DNA of 64,000 bases from Megamerina dolium (lineage: Eukaryota > Arthropoda > Insecta > Diptera > Megamerinidae). Position 1 is the stretch's first letter. Every line of letters starts with the position of its first letter. The DNA is taken from the NCBI GenBank assembly GCA_963854835.1, contig OY978529.1:33042055-33106054 (forward strand). The letters are read 5' to 3'. Both the position numbers and the translations under genes were made by a program. Under the pieces are notes generated by a model. That model made no database searches and was not told the DNA's origin. It saw nothing but the letters and a program-made list of their open reading frames with translations. Shown piece by piece: positions 24,299 through 35,085 of this stretch.

Positions 24299-27200
24299 TT
24301 ATTCTTCCCCTCGATATGGCGCAAGTCGCTCCAAGTGCACTACTTTAAACTTTGCTCTTTTATTCCAGGCACGTTGAATACGATACACTACGTCATTTAT
24401 CTTTGCTATAATCTCATATGGTCCTTCCCAATGAGTCTGTAGGTTAGGGGACAGGCCTTTCTTTCGTTGTGGATTATGAAGCATTACAAGCTCTCCTTCA
24501 TAGAACCCTTTTGAATTTGCTTTCAAGTCATACCTGGCCTTCATCTTATCGCTTATCATCTGCGACCGCTCTCTGATGAACTGATGTACTTCATCCAACT
24601 GTTCCCGCTTTTCGCTAGTATAATTACCTTCGGTTGATCTCGTTGGTGTTACGACTCCAAATTTTAAATCAGCTGGCAGTCTTAACTCGTTTCCAAAAAT
24701 TGCCATTGCCGGTGTAGTAGCCGTCGTATCATGTTGTGCGCATCGATATGCCATGAGGTACATTGGTATATGTACATCCCAGTCACTTTGGTATTTATCT
24801 ACGACTTTTCTCAAATATTCCTCCAAGGTACGGTTAAATCGTTCTACCATGCCATCAGATTGTGGATGCAAAGGTGTTGTACGAGTTTTGTATATACCCA
24901 GCATACGGCATATCTCTTGGAATACAACAGATTCAAAATTTCGACCTTGGTCTGAGTGTAACTCCATCGGTACACCAAAACGAGTAATCCATTGGTTCAC
25001 GAATACATCCGCAACTGTACTAGCTTCTTGATTTGGAATGTGGTATACTTCAGGCCATTTACTGAAGTAATCTATAACCACCATAACATACTTGTTTCCT
25101 GCGTTGCTTATTGGAAATGGCCCAGCTATGTCCATAGCAATTCGCTCAAATGGAGCACCCACGGTGTATTGGTGCATCTTAGTGGGACCTTTGGCCATTG
25201 CACATTGCTTACACTTCCGAATCCAATCAGCGACATGGTCATGATATCCAACCCAATAGAATCGTTTCTTTATTTTCTCGACGGGTTTGGTGATTCCCAA
25301 ATGCCCTCCACTGGAGGCATTGTGATACTCAGCTATCACTTCATTTATTTTTGCCTTGGGTACCACTAGAAGATCATAAGTGATTTTTCCATCTTCACTT
25401 TCCCATGTTCGGAATAAACATCCGTCTCGTAAGTGCAGGCTTTGCCACTGCGCCCAGTATGCCTTTGCTATTGGACTCTCATTAGCCATTTCTTGCCAAT
25501 CTGGACGTATGCCCTGCTCCTTGTATTCCATAATCTTTACGAGATCTGGGTCGTTCCGCTGATCTTCTTGCACTCGTTCGGTGGTCCATGACTCCTCCGG
25601 CAATATATTCGTAAGTCGTATGTCGACAATGTGCTCCTTGCTTTCCACTCGAGAACAATGTTTACATTCCATTTTGCAAGGACGACGAGATAGAGCATCC
25701 GCGTTGCCGTGATGTCCTCCTTTACGATGTTCGATGGTAAAATCATAACTCTGCAGCCTTTCAATCCAGCGCGCCAATTGTCCTTCTGGGTTTTTAAATT
25801 GCAATAACCACCTTAACGCTGAGTGGTCAGTTCGTAGATGAAATGACTGACCGTACAAGTATTTATGGAAATACTTTACACATTCCAGTATTGCGAGCAA
25901 CTCTCTTCGTGTGACACAGTAATTTCTTTCTGGCTTCGACAGGATTTTACTGTAGTATGCTATTACTTTTTCTTGCCCATCTATGATCTGAGAGAGCACA
26001 CCACCTATTCCATAGCCACTCGCATCTGTGTCCAACACAAACTTTTGACCAGGTACTGGATACGCTAATATTGGTGCTGAACAGAGTTTTTCTTTCAGCT
26101 GTTCGAATGCTTTCTGTTGTTCCTCGCCCCACACAAATGGTTTGTTCTTTCTTGTCAACTCATGCAGACTGATGGCGATGTTTGCAAATCCAGGAACAAA
26201 TCGTCTATAGTAGGTGCATAAGCCTAGGAAGCTTCTTAGTTCGTAAAGATTCGACGGAATAGGCCATTCTCGAACTGCTGCTACTTTCTCCTCGTCGGTA
26301 TGTACCCCTTCTGTTGTTACTTTATGACCAAGATATTTAACTTCTTGCCTGAAGAGTGAACACTTTTTCATATTCAGTTTAAGCCCTGCTGATTGTATAC
26401 GCTCAAATACTTCTTTTAACTTTTCCAGGTGGTCGTTAAAATCTTTTCCCATCACAATAATGTCATCGAGGTATACCAAGCACGTTTTCCAGTGTAGTCC
26501 TCTGAGTACACGCTCCATCAAACGTTCGAAAGTAGTTGGCGCATTGCATAAACCAAATGGCATGACTGTAAATTGCCATAGACCATCGCCAATACTGAAA
26601 GCTGTTTTCTCTTTGTCCTCCTTACCAAGTTCCACTTGCCAGTAGCCACTTTGCAAATCAAGAGTTGAGAACCACTTCGCACCAATAGTGTGTCCAGAGT
26701 GTCATCGATTCTTGGCAGTGGATAGCTGTCTTTTTTCGTAATATCATTCAGCTTTCTGTAATCAACACAGAATCGAGTACTTCCATCCTTCTTCTTTACG
26801 AGCACAACTGGTGAACTCCATGGACTCGATGATGGTTCAATAACACCTTGTTTCTGCATATCGGTAATCAGCTTAATGGCTTCGTCTCTTTTGGCCAATG
26901 GAACTCGTCGTGGTGTTTGACGAATTGGTCTAAATTCACGGGTTCAATGTGATGCTTCACGATGGTTGTTCGTCCTCCAGTTTTTCCATTTGAAGAAAAG
27001 ATTGAACTGTACTTCTCCAATAGTTGTAAAGCCTTTTCTTTTTGCTGGTTGATAAGCATTTTCGACGAACCATTTTCGCAGTTTACTACGGCAGTAACTT
27101 CCTGGCAATGACCAATCACCATTCCTTTCTTCACAACTGTAGATGTATTAGTTGGATTTAATATTCGCACCGGTACTATTCCATTTTCTTTAGGTTCTAC

Positions 27201-27764
27201 TAACGTCCTACCAAGTATGATGTTTTTATTTTGTATTTCTTTATCTGCTTCCACTAACCACAACTTGCCTGTCCCATCATCCACATTTATCTGTGCCCAA
27301 ATCACCGCTTCTGATTTTGCTGGAACTTCTTGGCGTTGACATGCCAGTACTCGTTTGATGTTTCCACTCCGCTTGTAACCGATGTTCAATGGTAATTCGA
27401 CATTTGCATAGCGCAGTATCCGTTGATTTAAATCTAACGTAAATCCGTTGTCAATCATAAAATCAATACCAATTATTACGTCATCGATGATGTCAGCCAC
27501 AATGAATTCATGTTCCCACGTGTAATTTCCAATAGATACTCGATTCTTTATCTTACCCAGAATTTGTGCATCCTCACCCATTGCTGTACGCAATTTTATT
27601 CCCATTAAAGGCTCAAACCTCTTTACCAAATCGCTCTTGATTATAGAATGTGATGCACCAGTGCCCAGGGTTAACATGAATTCCATATTGTCCAATTTTC
27701 CATCAATAGTCAAGCTGCTTGGCACACGCTGTAGTTGTGAAATGTGAATGATGGGGCAACCCAC
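24299..27764 (-). pseudogene. gypsy pol: protease, RT, RNase H, integrase (three frames)
   Basis: Reads 27764-26868 (protease), 26898-26518 (RT start) and 26656-24299 (rest of RT to integrase, 785 codons). Visible motifs: RT active box YLDD (CLVYLDDIIVMG), RNase H TDASGYGIGGVLSQ, integrase zinc finger with H-X-H and KCKQC, catalytic MDIAGPFP, HSDQGRNFES and DGMVERFNRTLEEYL, and a GPY/F-type tail (HWEGPYEII). Two frameshifts separate the pieces (near 26880 and 26690). In the protease, the expected D-T-G-A is read as LGTGAS, so the catalytic Asp is gone. The long intact integrase half suggests recent inactivation. Confidence 0.93.
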
Positions 27765-27802
27765 TGTTAGAGACAGTTCACGCCCCGCTGAACTGACTCG
27801 AT

Positions 27803-29119
27803 TTAGTTTAACGATGGATTTATGTTAGTGGAGCGAGCGCTATCCACCTTATTCTCCTTCTTTTGTCTTCCTGGAGAATTCGCTCTTGATCGCTTTCGTC
27901 GTAGACGGCAGTCACGCGCCATGTGTCCTGGTTTGTCGCAAATAAAGCACTTACCAGTAAATTTGTTTTCGCGTCGACCTGTTGTTCTTCCTTCAGGCTG
28001 CACTACAGATTTGAATGCCTGACACACTGCTTCAACCAGATCTGCTGTTTCTGTTTCTAGTTGGTGTACCCGTGGCATTGGTCGACACATCAAACTGGCG
28101 GCTTCAAACGTCAAGGCACTACTGACTGTTTCGGCATAAGTATTCCTTGGTGACATGACTAGGGCACGCTTTGTCACTCCATCACGTATGCCATCTATGA
28201 ATGCCTCTATTTTTATTTTTTCTACGAACTCTTCCGAATTACCGGAGAACGCTAGATGACATAAGCGCTCAATATCGGAAGCGAATTCCTGAAGGCTCTC
28301 ATTACTCCGTTGCACTCGCGATCTCAATTCCACTCGATGTAATTGACTCTTGTATTCATTTCCATATTTCCGCTGGAGTGTGTCCATCAATGATTAGTAG
28401 CTACCACGATCTTTCTCTGGAATCATCTGTAACACTTCGGAAGCATTACCTTTTAATGCGACTATTAAAGCAGCAGTCTTGTCGCTATCATCCCATTGAT
28501 TCTTCGAAGCTGTTGTCTCGAATTGAAGCTTAAAGATATTGAATGGCGTGCTTCCGTCAAATGTTGGTGGCTTTAGTTTAATTGTAGTTGACTCTCTTAT
28601 CACTGATGTGGTTGCTCCACTTATTTTTATTTTATTAAGTTCGCGCTCTAATTTCTCAAGCTTTTCTTCCAAGTCGTCATGTCTGTCTACATGTTCCTTC
28701 AGCTTATCATCCAAATCATCCACATGTTCTTTCAGCTCTGTGACTTTGTCATGAATAGCTCCGGAAATTTCCTGAAATCTAATCTCAATTCCCTTTTGTA
28801 GTTTTTCGATGACATGTTCTTGACGAGCCGAATGTTCTTGAAGCTTGGAGTCAATTGTTTTCTGGAATTCTCCCATAATGCTTTCTTGACGAGAAGCACT
28901 TTCTTGTAGCTGTTGTTGTTGCTGCAGCATCATGGTTTTCATGAAATCCATGAGTTGACCACTCTAATCTATTTTGCTCTCTTCCTCAGCGTGCACAACT
29001 GCTTGTATATCGGCTTCCTCAAAGAACTCATGCTCTTCTACATTAATTCCCTTAGCCTCCATAGCTTGCCTCAACCTCACCAGCAGTTCCGCCTTTGCAC
29101 CTGATGACGATAGATTCAT
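27803..29119 (-). pseudogene. gypsy gag (two in-frame stops)
   Basis: Starts at 29119 with MNLSSSGAKAELLVRL, a short SAP-like helix, and runs through a Gln-rich and then coiled-coil segment to a capsid region and a nucleocapsid CCHC knuckle (CFICDKPGHMARDC). Two stop codons lie in the same frame: one about 150 nt in, before LMDFMKTMM, and one at about 28394. The last 150 nt are Arg/Lys-rich as expected for nucleocapsid. Gag ends shortly before the protease frame starts. Confidence 0.88.
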
Positions 29120-29141
29120 CTCTACCAACAGCTTTACAGAA

Positions 29142-29158
29142 TCCCACTTCTGACACCA
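29142..29158 (-). other. Primer-binding site, tRNA-Leu type
   Basis: On the minus strand, TGGTGTCAGAAGTGGGA sits two bases inside the 5' LTR. It complements the 3' end (...CACTTCTGACA plus CCA) typical of insect tRNA-Leu. Confidence 0.8.
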
Positions 29159-29160
29159 AT

Positions 29161-29597
29161 TGTTAAGTTTTTATTCTGTGAACGTTTAATTCTATTTGAA
29201 TTACCTTGTTCGATCACTGGATTCTATTAATGATAACTGCAACACTTATTTTATACAACTATATACAGCAACAATTTATTTAATAATCTCTATTTACAAT
29301 CAACACTGTTTACAATCAACTATTTACTATAACACTTAAATGTACTTGCAACTTTTGCCTCTGTATCAATGTTTTCGCAATCACGTTCGGAATTAGATTG
29401 ATTCTCACTTCTCAACACTGGCTCTATTTATACTCTGTTGGCAACACCCCAGAATCTTCCTTTATCGAGATTCTTCTCTTTCTTTCTCGTTGGCTTGTTC
29501 TGGTTATTACTTATTTCTTTTTGTTGACATTCGTTTCGATGCTGCCAATAGTGTCAGTCCAATAGTGATGAGTAACCAACTATCGATACTCGTTACA
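29161..29597 (-). repeat. 5' LTR of the gypsy element
   Basis: Right-hand LTR, 437 bp, starting TGTTAAG and ending CGTTACA in plus orientation. Pair of 23824-24260. Confidence 0.95.
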
Positions 29598-29601
29598 ATA
29601 T

Positions 29602-31720
29602 GTACGGATAAAAGTGCTTTTCAACGATGGGAATTTTCTCCTGAAATTTGCCAAATTTATTCTCATCATCATCGTCTAAACCACAGTGTAATATGAAAGT
29701 GATAGGGAAAGTGACATTTGCACCTTCAAAATGGCGATATTCTCTCATAATAGTTATACTCACCGTTTAGAAGGAACTTTGACACTGCAACAATAATAGA
29801 AACACATTAAATAAAACTAAAGAAATTCCTTTATTGTTCATATGCGGGTAGATATAATATGTAAGTATTACTTTATATATTCGTATAATTGGCATGCAAT
29901 GGCATTCTATATAAATAAGCATGTATGTATATGTAGCTATGTGTTTATGCATGAATTTATCTTAGAACTTAACTAATTACTAATGTGAAATTATAATTAC
30001 ATTGTTTTTATTGCTTTTGCATTTCTATTTAATACAAATTATTACGACAATTTATTTAGATAAGGAAGTAAAGTACATTTTCATATAATTATTTGATTAT
30101 ATCAATGGAGATATTTAGAGGAATCGGATATTTGTTTATGAATATAATTACAGTTACTACTTGTTGTTAAGACTAACAATATTACAATAGCATAGAGGGA
30201 TAAAAGAGAAAGAGAGAGAGAGAGCAAGAGAAAGATAATACTTAAGGCTCAATTATAGAATCTTAACGTAACATAACTAAACTTAGAAAACAATCATTAG
30301 ATTTCTTTGCTAAGTTATGTTGAGAGTAATTGCATACAAAGATTCACGTAAAACAGATTATTAAGTGACACTCGCAAAAATAATTAAATATCAATTACAA
30401 TAGATCATAATTGAATGTAACAAAATGTCACCCAAGGAGCATTCAACAAGGTGGCAGCGCTATGATGAACTGTCATAACGTGAAGCTTTGTTACATTCGA
30501 ATTTAATTATTTGCATTTCTCTCTTAATATAAATACCTATGTACATTAGACTGATTCTTAACTATTTGTTTTTTTTTTTTCCAAATTTTTCTCCTTGAGG
30601 GAGTAATGGAAGGCAGTCTAAAGTACATATGCATTTGCTTATACGGATTTTCAAATACCTCCGATGCATAAATATTAAAAAATGAGAATATTTTGGGATT
30701 TGTACATAAAATTATTGTTTTTTTTTTTTCATGGACATTCACTTATTATATGTCATTCATTTAATTTGTATTTATTTATATATGATTAAGATTAACATAG
30801 GTTCAATGATGTGATGTAATTTGTCAAAAGTATTATTATAAATTATAACATATTTTTGTTTTCTCTTTTATGAATATATGAATTAATTAATTAATTAATT
30901 TCCATTAACGATTTCTTAAACTAAGGTCTCTATGCTGATCATTAAAAAGGATTGAGAAATGAGATTTGCCCTCAGCTCAATCATTTACACCAGCATTCAT
31001 TTATATCTATACACATATTTATTTTAAAGCAAACCAATTACTTTTAAAATTTTTTCAAACTTTCCAGTGTTCAGCGAAAAATATTGTTCAAGCCCCCTAT
31101 CAGGTGTTTAGTGTATATATGCAATGTACTTGCCCGATAAATTTAGTTCATTCAAGTTTAGATCAAAATTTGTATGCTTGATATTTTTGACAGCATCAGA
31201 GATGATATTATTATGATATTATTGCATGTCAGTATCAGTTTTTGACAAAACAAAACACACAATTAAAAGTTGGATATCCGATGGACCAATGTGGTCACAT
31301 TCCGTAGATTTTCATTCGTTGAATTCGAATCCGTGGTTGAACCAAACCCGACCATGAATTCAGATTCATCAACTCAATATTCTCGCCGAATTTGAATCTG
31401 TAGTCAGATTTTTGTCATCAACCTTAGTTTCCCTTCCAATTTAAAAAAACTTGCATAAATTCAGATTAAAAACAAACCTGAAGATGATGGCAAAAATTCG
31501 ACTACGGATTTAGATTCAGCGATTCAAAATTCCATATTCGCTTAATTCGAATCCATAGCCATCCGCAACCATGCAAGGTTAGAAATCATTCATGAGGTCT
31601 CGAAAATATCTAACCAACGCCAGCCCTAAACATTTGATCACAGGCCATAACGTATTGAATACAGTCTGCAACCAAACCAATACCGGCCATAACAATTTGA
31701 ATATGGATGGTCAAGGGAGT
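29602..31720. other. No gene recognised
   Basis: AT-rich sequence with a short (GA)n run near 30205-30230, an (ATTA)n run near 30890, and poly-T tracts. Open frames are short and low in complexity. Between 31265 and 31580 a motif like GAATTCGAATCCGTGGT recurs several times in diverged form, suggesting an old local duplication. Nothing else is supportable. Confidence 0.6.
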
Positions 31721-32518
31721 TTAACGAACCGTGTGTAACTAAAACTCTTTATATTTCACTGGTTCGTCCATTTCTGGAGTATGCGTGTACTGTTTGGAAT
31801 CCCCAATATAGGTGTTACATTGACAATTTGGAATCTTTCCAGAAGCAATTTCTATAATTTGCTTTACGCACCCTTAATTGGGATCCTTTAATTAATCTTC
31901 CGCCCTATGAACATCGTCTCAAACTGCCTTGCCAACACTTGAAAGTAGAAGAGTGATGTTCAATGTTTGTTTCGTCACAAAGCTACTTAATGGTGAAAAT
32001 GAATCTCCTTTTTTACTAAATGAGCTGAATTTATGTACCTGGTCGTCCCTCAAGATACTTTAACTCATTAAAGTTAATAATGTGTAAAAATAATTATTCC
32101 ATGTTTGATCCTGTTAGAAGCATGTGCAACGAATTTAACAATAACTATTCATGTGTTGATTATTAGAATTAAATACTTCGTTATTAGTTTTAGTTTTAAG
32201 GCAGTTCTATTCTAGTTCCAGCTTTTTAGTTATATTTTTGTTAGCAGCTGTTGATTGTATAAATCTGTAGCTGTAATTGTAGTCCGTTTACAGCCACTTG
32301 CCACTTCAGCTTCGCATTCTCAGAACAGCTGGGCTGTTGCTTATCGGTCACCAGTTCCGTACGATATGCGGACGTGCCCCTCGGTCGGTTGGGCGGGTAA
32401 GTGGGCTCCTTGGGACGTGTTGTCGTTAAAAATCAAACCAAAACCAGTCATGATAATGTGAACACCCCGGCCATAACGATTTGAATGCCGCCTACAACCA
32501 AGCCAACGCCGAATAGTG
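31628..32518. repeat. Short motif repeats around a LINE relic
   Basis: A unit of roughly 50-56 bp containing GGCCATAACG/A-TTTGAAT followed by CTGCAACCAAACCAA or CTACAACCAAGCCAA occurs at about 31643-31690, partly again at 31685-31710, and at 32468-32518. The LINE relic lies between the second and third occurrences, as if it had inserted into a short tandem array. Confidence 0.45.
31736..32168 (+). pseudogene. LINE (jockey-like) reverse transcriptase C-terminus, degraded
   Basis: One frame reads LYISLVRPFLEYACTVWNP, then IDNLESFQKQFL, LINLPPYEHRLKLP and finally FDPVRSMCNEFNNNYSCVDY followed by a stop. This is the characteristic end of insect non-LTR retrotransposon ORF2 (thumb region and C-terminal tail). 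Four in-frame stops interrupt it. About 300 bp of 3' UTR-like sequence follow, but no poly(A) tail is evident. Strongly 5'-truncated, as is usual for LINEs. Confidence 0.75.
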
Positions 32519-32944
32519 TTCAATAATTAAATTGTTTTTTAAACTATTAAATTGATTAAATTAAAATATGGCCATATACAAAAAATCAACCCTGTTACAA
32601 AAACTAACTTTGATTTTGACATTTGTCCTAATAGCCATATGCAAATTATTATTATAAGATAGAATTTACAGCTATTGTTTTGTAAGAATTAAAGTGAAGA
32701 AAAGGAACATTTAATAGCGTCCCTGTAAACGAGCATAGTATAATAATATAGGTAGAGCAATCATAAAAGATTCCTCTTGGCTTTGCCTCGTGTCAAACTC
32801 GTGTGTTTGTTGGTTTCTTCATTACTTACTTTAGAAGAATGTTGCTCTTATAATTATTTACGGTTGTAGGTTGCCCAGAGGCCGACACTGTGACCTAAGA
32901 TATCTATATATACGATTACATTAGAAATTCGAGCTTTAATTATA

Positions 32945-33974
32945 AAAAAAAATCGAATCTGGAAGGGGCTATGGTGAAATTGCAAGCTCTTTAAATCTTG
33001 CAAGATCTACTGTGCAATCAGTTGTACAAAATTCTAAAAGAAATGGCACAATAGTCATGCGTGTAGGCAAACGTGGTAGAGTCACGAAGATATCTGATCG
33101 CCATAAAAGGGCATTAGTGAGCATTGCCAAGTCTAACCGTAGAAGTAAAGTGCGAAACTTGGCAGTACTATGGTCAGAAAAAGTGGGAAGGTCAATAGGA
33201 CGTGAATGGACTAGAAAAAATCTACACGCAATGGGATGGCATTTCTATAAGGTATGAAGAAGCCAGTCAACATATTAAAGTCATTGTCATAAAATTAAGT
33301 ATTTTTTCAGGCAAAGGAAAACCCGTTGCTAACAATGAAGCAAAAGAAAAAAAGGATGAGCTGGTCAAAGGAAAAACGTTTCTGGATACAGAGGCAATGA
33401 GATTCAGTGATATTCAGCGATGAATCAATGTTTGATGTATGTGCTGGTGACGCCCGACGTAGGGTCATTCGTACTAAAAGTGAAGCATACCAAAAGGACT
33501 GCCTCAAACGCACTGTAAAGTTCCCAAACCGTGTTATGGTGTGGGGGGTGCATGTCATTAAAAGGTGTTGTGTTTATCGACGGGACCGTAAACGCTGAAA
33601 AGTACATTGACATTTTGGAAAACAATCTTATACCCTCACTTTCGAAACTGGCCCCTTTCGATGAATACATTTTTCAGCACGACGGTGCAGCATCCCACAC
33701 CGCTAAATCGACCAAAAACTGGTTGGAAGCGAAGGGTATTAAGGTCTTGGATTGGCCATCTTCCAGTCCAGACCTTAATCCCATCGAGAATTTATGGGCA
33801 ATAATGAAAAGGAGATTGAGGAATGACCCACAACGCACACATGAAGGATTAATAAATAAAATTCAAGAAATTTGGGAATCTATCACTCCAGATGAGTGCA
33901 AACACTTGATCGACACAATGAGCAAGCGAATAAATGAAGTAATTCATAAGAAAGGTGACGTCACCCAATACTAA
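32945..33974 (+). pseudogene. Tc1-family (DD34E) transposase with an intron, inactivated
   Basis: N-terminal helix-turn-helix starts about 32952 (SGRGYGEIASSLNLARSTV), then the second HTH (HKRALVSIAKSNRRSKVRNLA). 33251-33310 looks like a 60-bp intron (GTATGA..TTTTTCAG); removing it joins GWHFYK to AKENPLL, the usual Tc1 context. Catalytic D (IFSDESMF), D (FQHDGAASH) and E (DLNPIENLW) are present with 34 residues between the last two, so Tc1 family. Lesions: TGA at 33398-33400 just before the first D motif, and one extra G in the G-run at about 33541. Terminal inverted repeats were not identified; ACAGTGTACATATAAATAGTGG at about 33989 is a possible right end. Confidence 0.85.
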
Positions 33975-35085
33975 AACAAAAAATTATACAGTGTACATAT
34001 AAATAGTGGTCAGGTATATTTAATCTAAAAACATATACTTTCAATGAATTCATTTTTTTTTTTTCGTTATGAATTTTTGATATTGTTTTTGTTATTGAAT
34101 TTTTTTAGTCACACACTTAATAAACGTACTCATTGACAATAAACTTTAAGTTGGTTCAAAGCCTTTGGACATAAAAAATTTTATTTGAAATATAAATTGC
34201 AGCTAAATTACATTATGTACGAATTAAAAGTGGTTAGGGCTCGTATACGCCGATTTGTGAAATGAATAAATAAAGTGAATGGCGTCGAAACCAGAACGAA
34301 ATGATTTAGGGTGACCTTCTCCTCGAGTCGAGGAGAATGGCAAGGGCTTTTCTTGTTTTAATTTTTTGGCAAATGCATGCATTTTTTTTTCTCGAGCATG
34401 GCTGGATATATAAATAGTAGAGTACACTCTTTATTGAAAATTTTACCACCATTAGTCGAATGTCCGTTACAACGTAAGTACACATTTTTATTTTAATTCA
34501 AATAACACCCTCTTGCAAGTACATAATTCTGAGCCTTGAGCCGCTACAATCTAAATATAATTCATTTTTAGTAATCAAATTCGGAATATTCATAGGAGAT
34601 GCTAGATTCTATCATAGATGTAACTGGTTCGCATGGAAAGCGATAAAAACAATTAGAGGAATTGTTACAACTCCCTTGGTTGTGTACACAGAAAATTTTG
34701 TTTAAAAAATTGTCATTTGTTTCCAATAATTTCTAGCCTATGACTACAAGCTACATCTGCCACGTTTTTGGTGCTTCATTGCTTACATTAGGAATTAAAA
34801 TTATTTCATATTCAAATGCCGCAATTTTCTGTTGAATTATTTTATTTTAAACGTTTATTATATATTTTGTTACCACCCATCCGTCATCCCCCCCACCATA
34901 TAATCATCTAGGCAATTACCAACAGTTCACAGAAAACAAAAGTGAGCAGGGAGCCAGTTGACAAGAAGAAAAATAATAAGATATCTGTGGAGAGCAGCAA
35001 CAGTTCCTGCAGCAGCCACCACAACAACCACGAAATCCTAAGTCCACCCTACTAGCATATTGAATTAAGTTCTCTGAATATACAA
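33975..35085. other. No gene recognised
   Basis: AT-rich sequence with poly-T tracts. A CCTTCTCCTCGAGTCGAGGAGAATGG stretch at 34316-34341 contains a short palindrome (CTCCTCGAGTCGAGGAG). A (CAG/CAA)-rich segment lies at about 34995-35035. No coding region is supportable. Confidence 0.6.

Larger units (their letters stand above)
23824..29597 (-). mobile_element. Full-length Ty3/gypsy LTR retrotransposon (no env)
   Basis: Two 437-bp LTRs begin TGTTA and end in the matching inverted TAACA; a 4-bp ATAT duplication flanks the element (23820-23823 and 29598-29601). On the minus strand the order is 5' LTR, primer-binding site, gag, protease, RT, RNase H, integrase, polypurine tract, 3' LTR. By eye the LTRs differ at about 9 of 437 positions (about 2%), indicating a fairly recent insertion. 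It is defective: stops in gag, a frameshift in RT and a changed protease active site. No env between integrase and the 3' LTR. Confidence 0.95.

Noticed and set aside
25865..26068. Plus-strand frames across the gypsy pol region
   Set aside because: Antisense shadows of RT, RNase H and integrase coding sequence.
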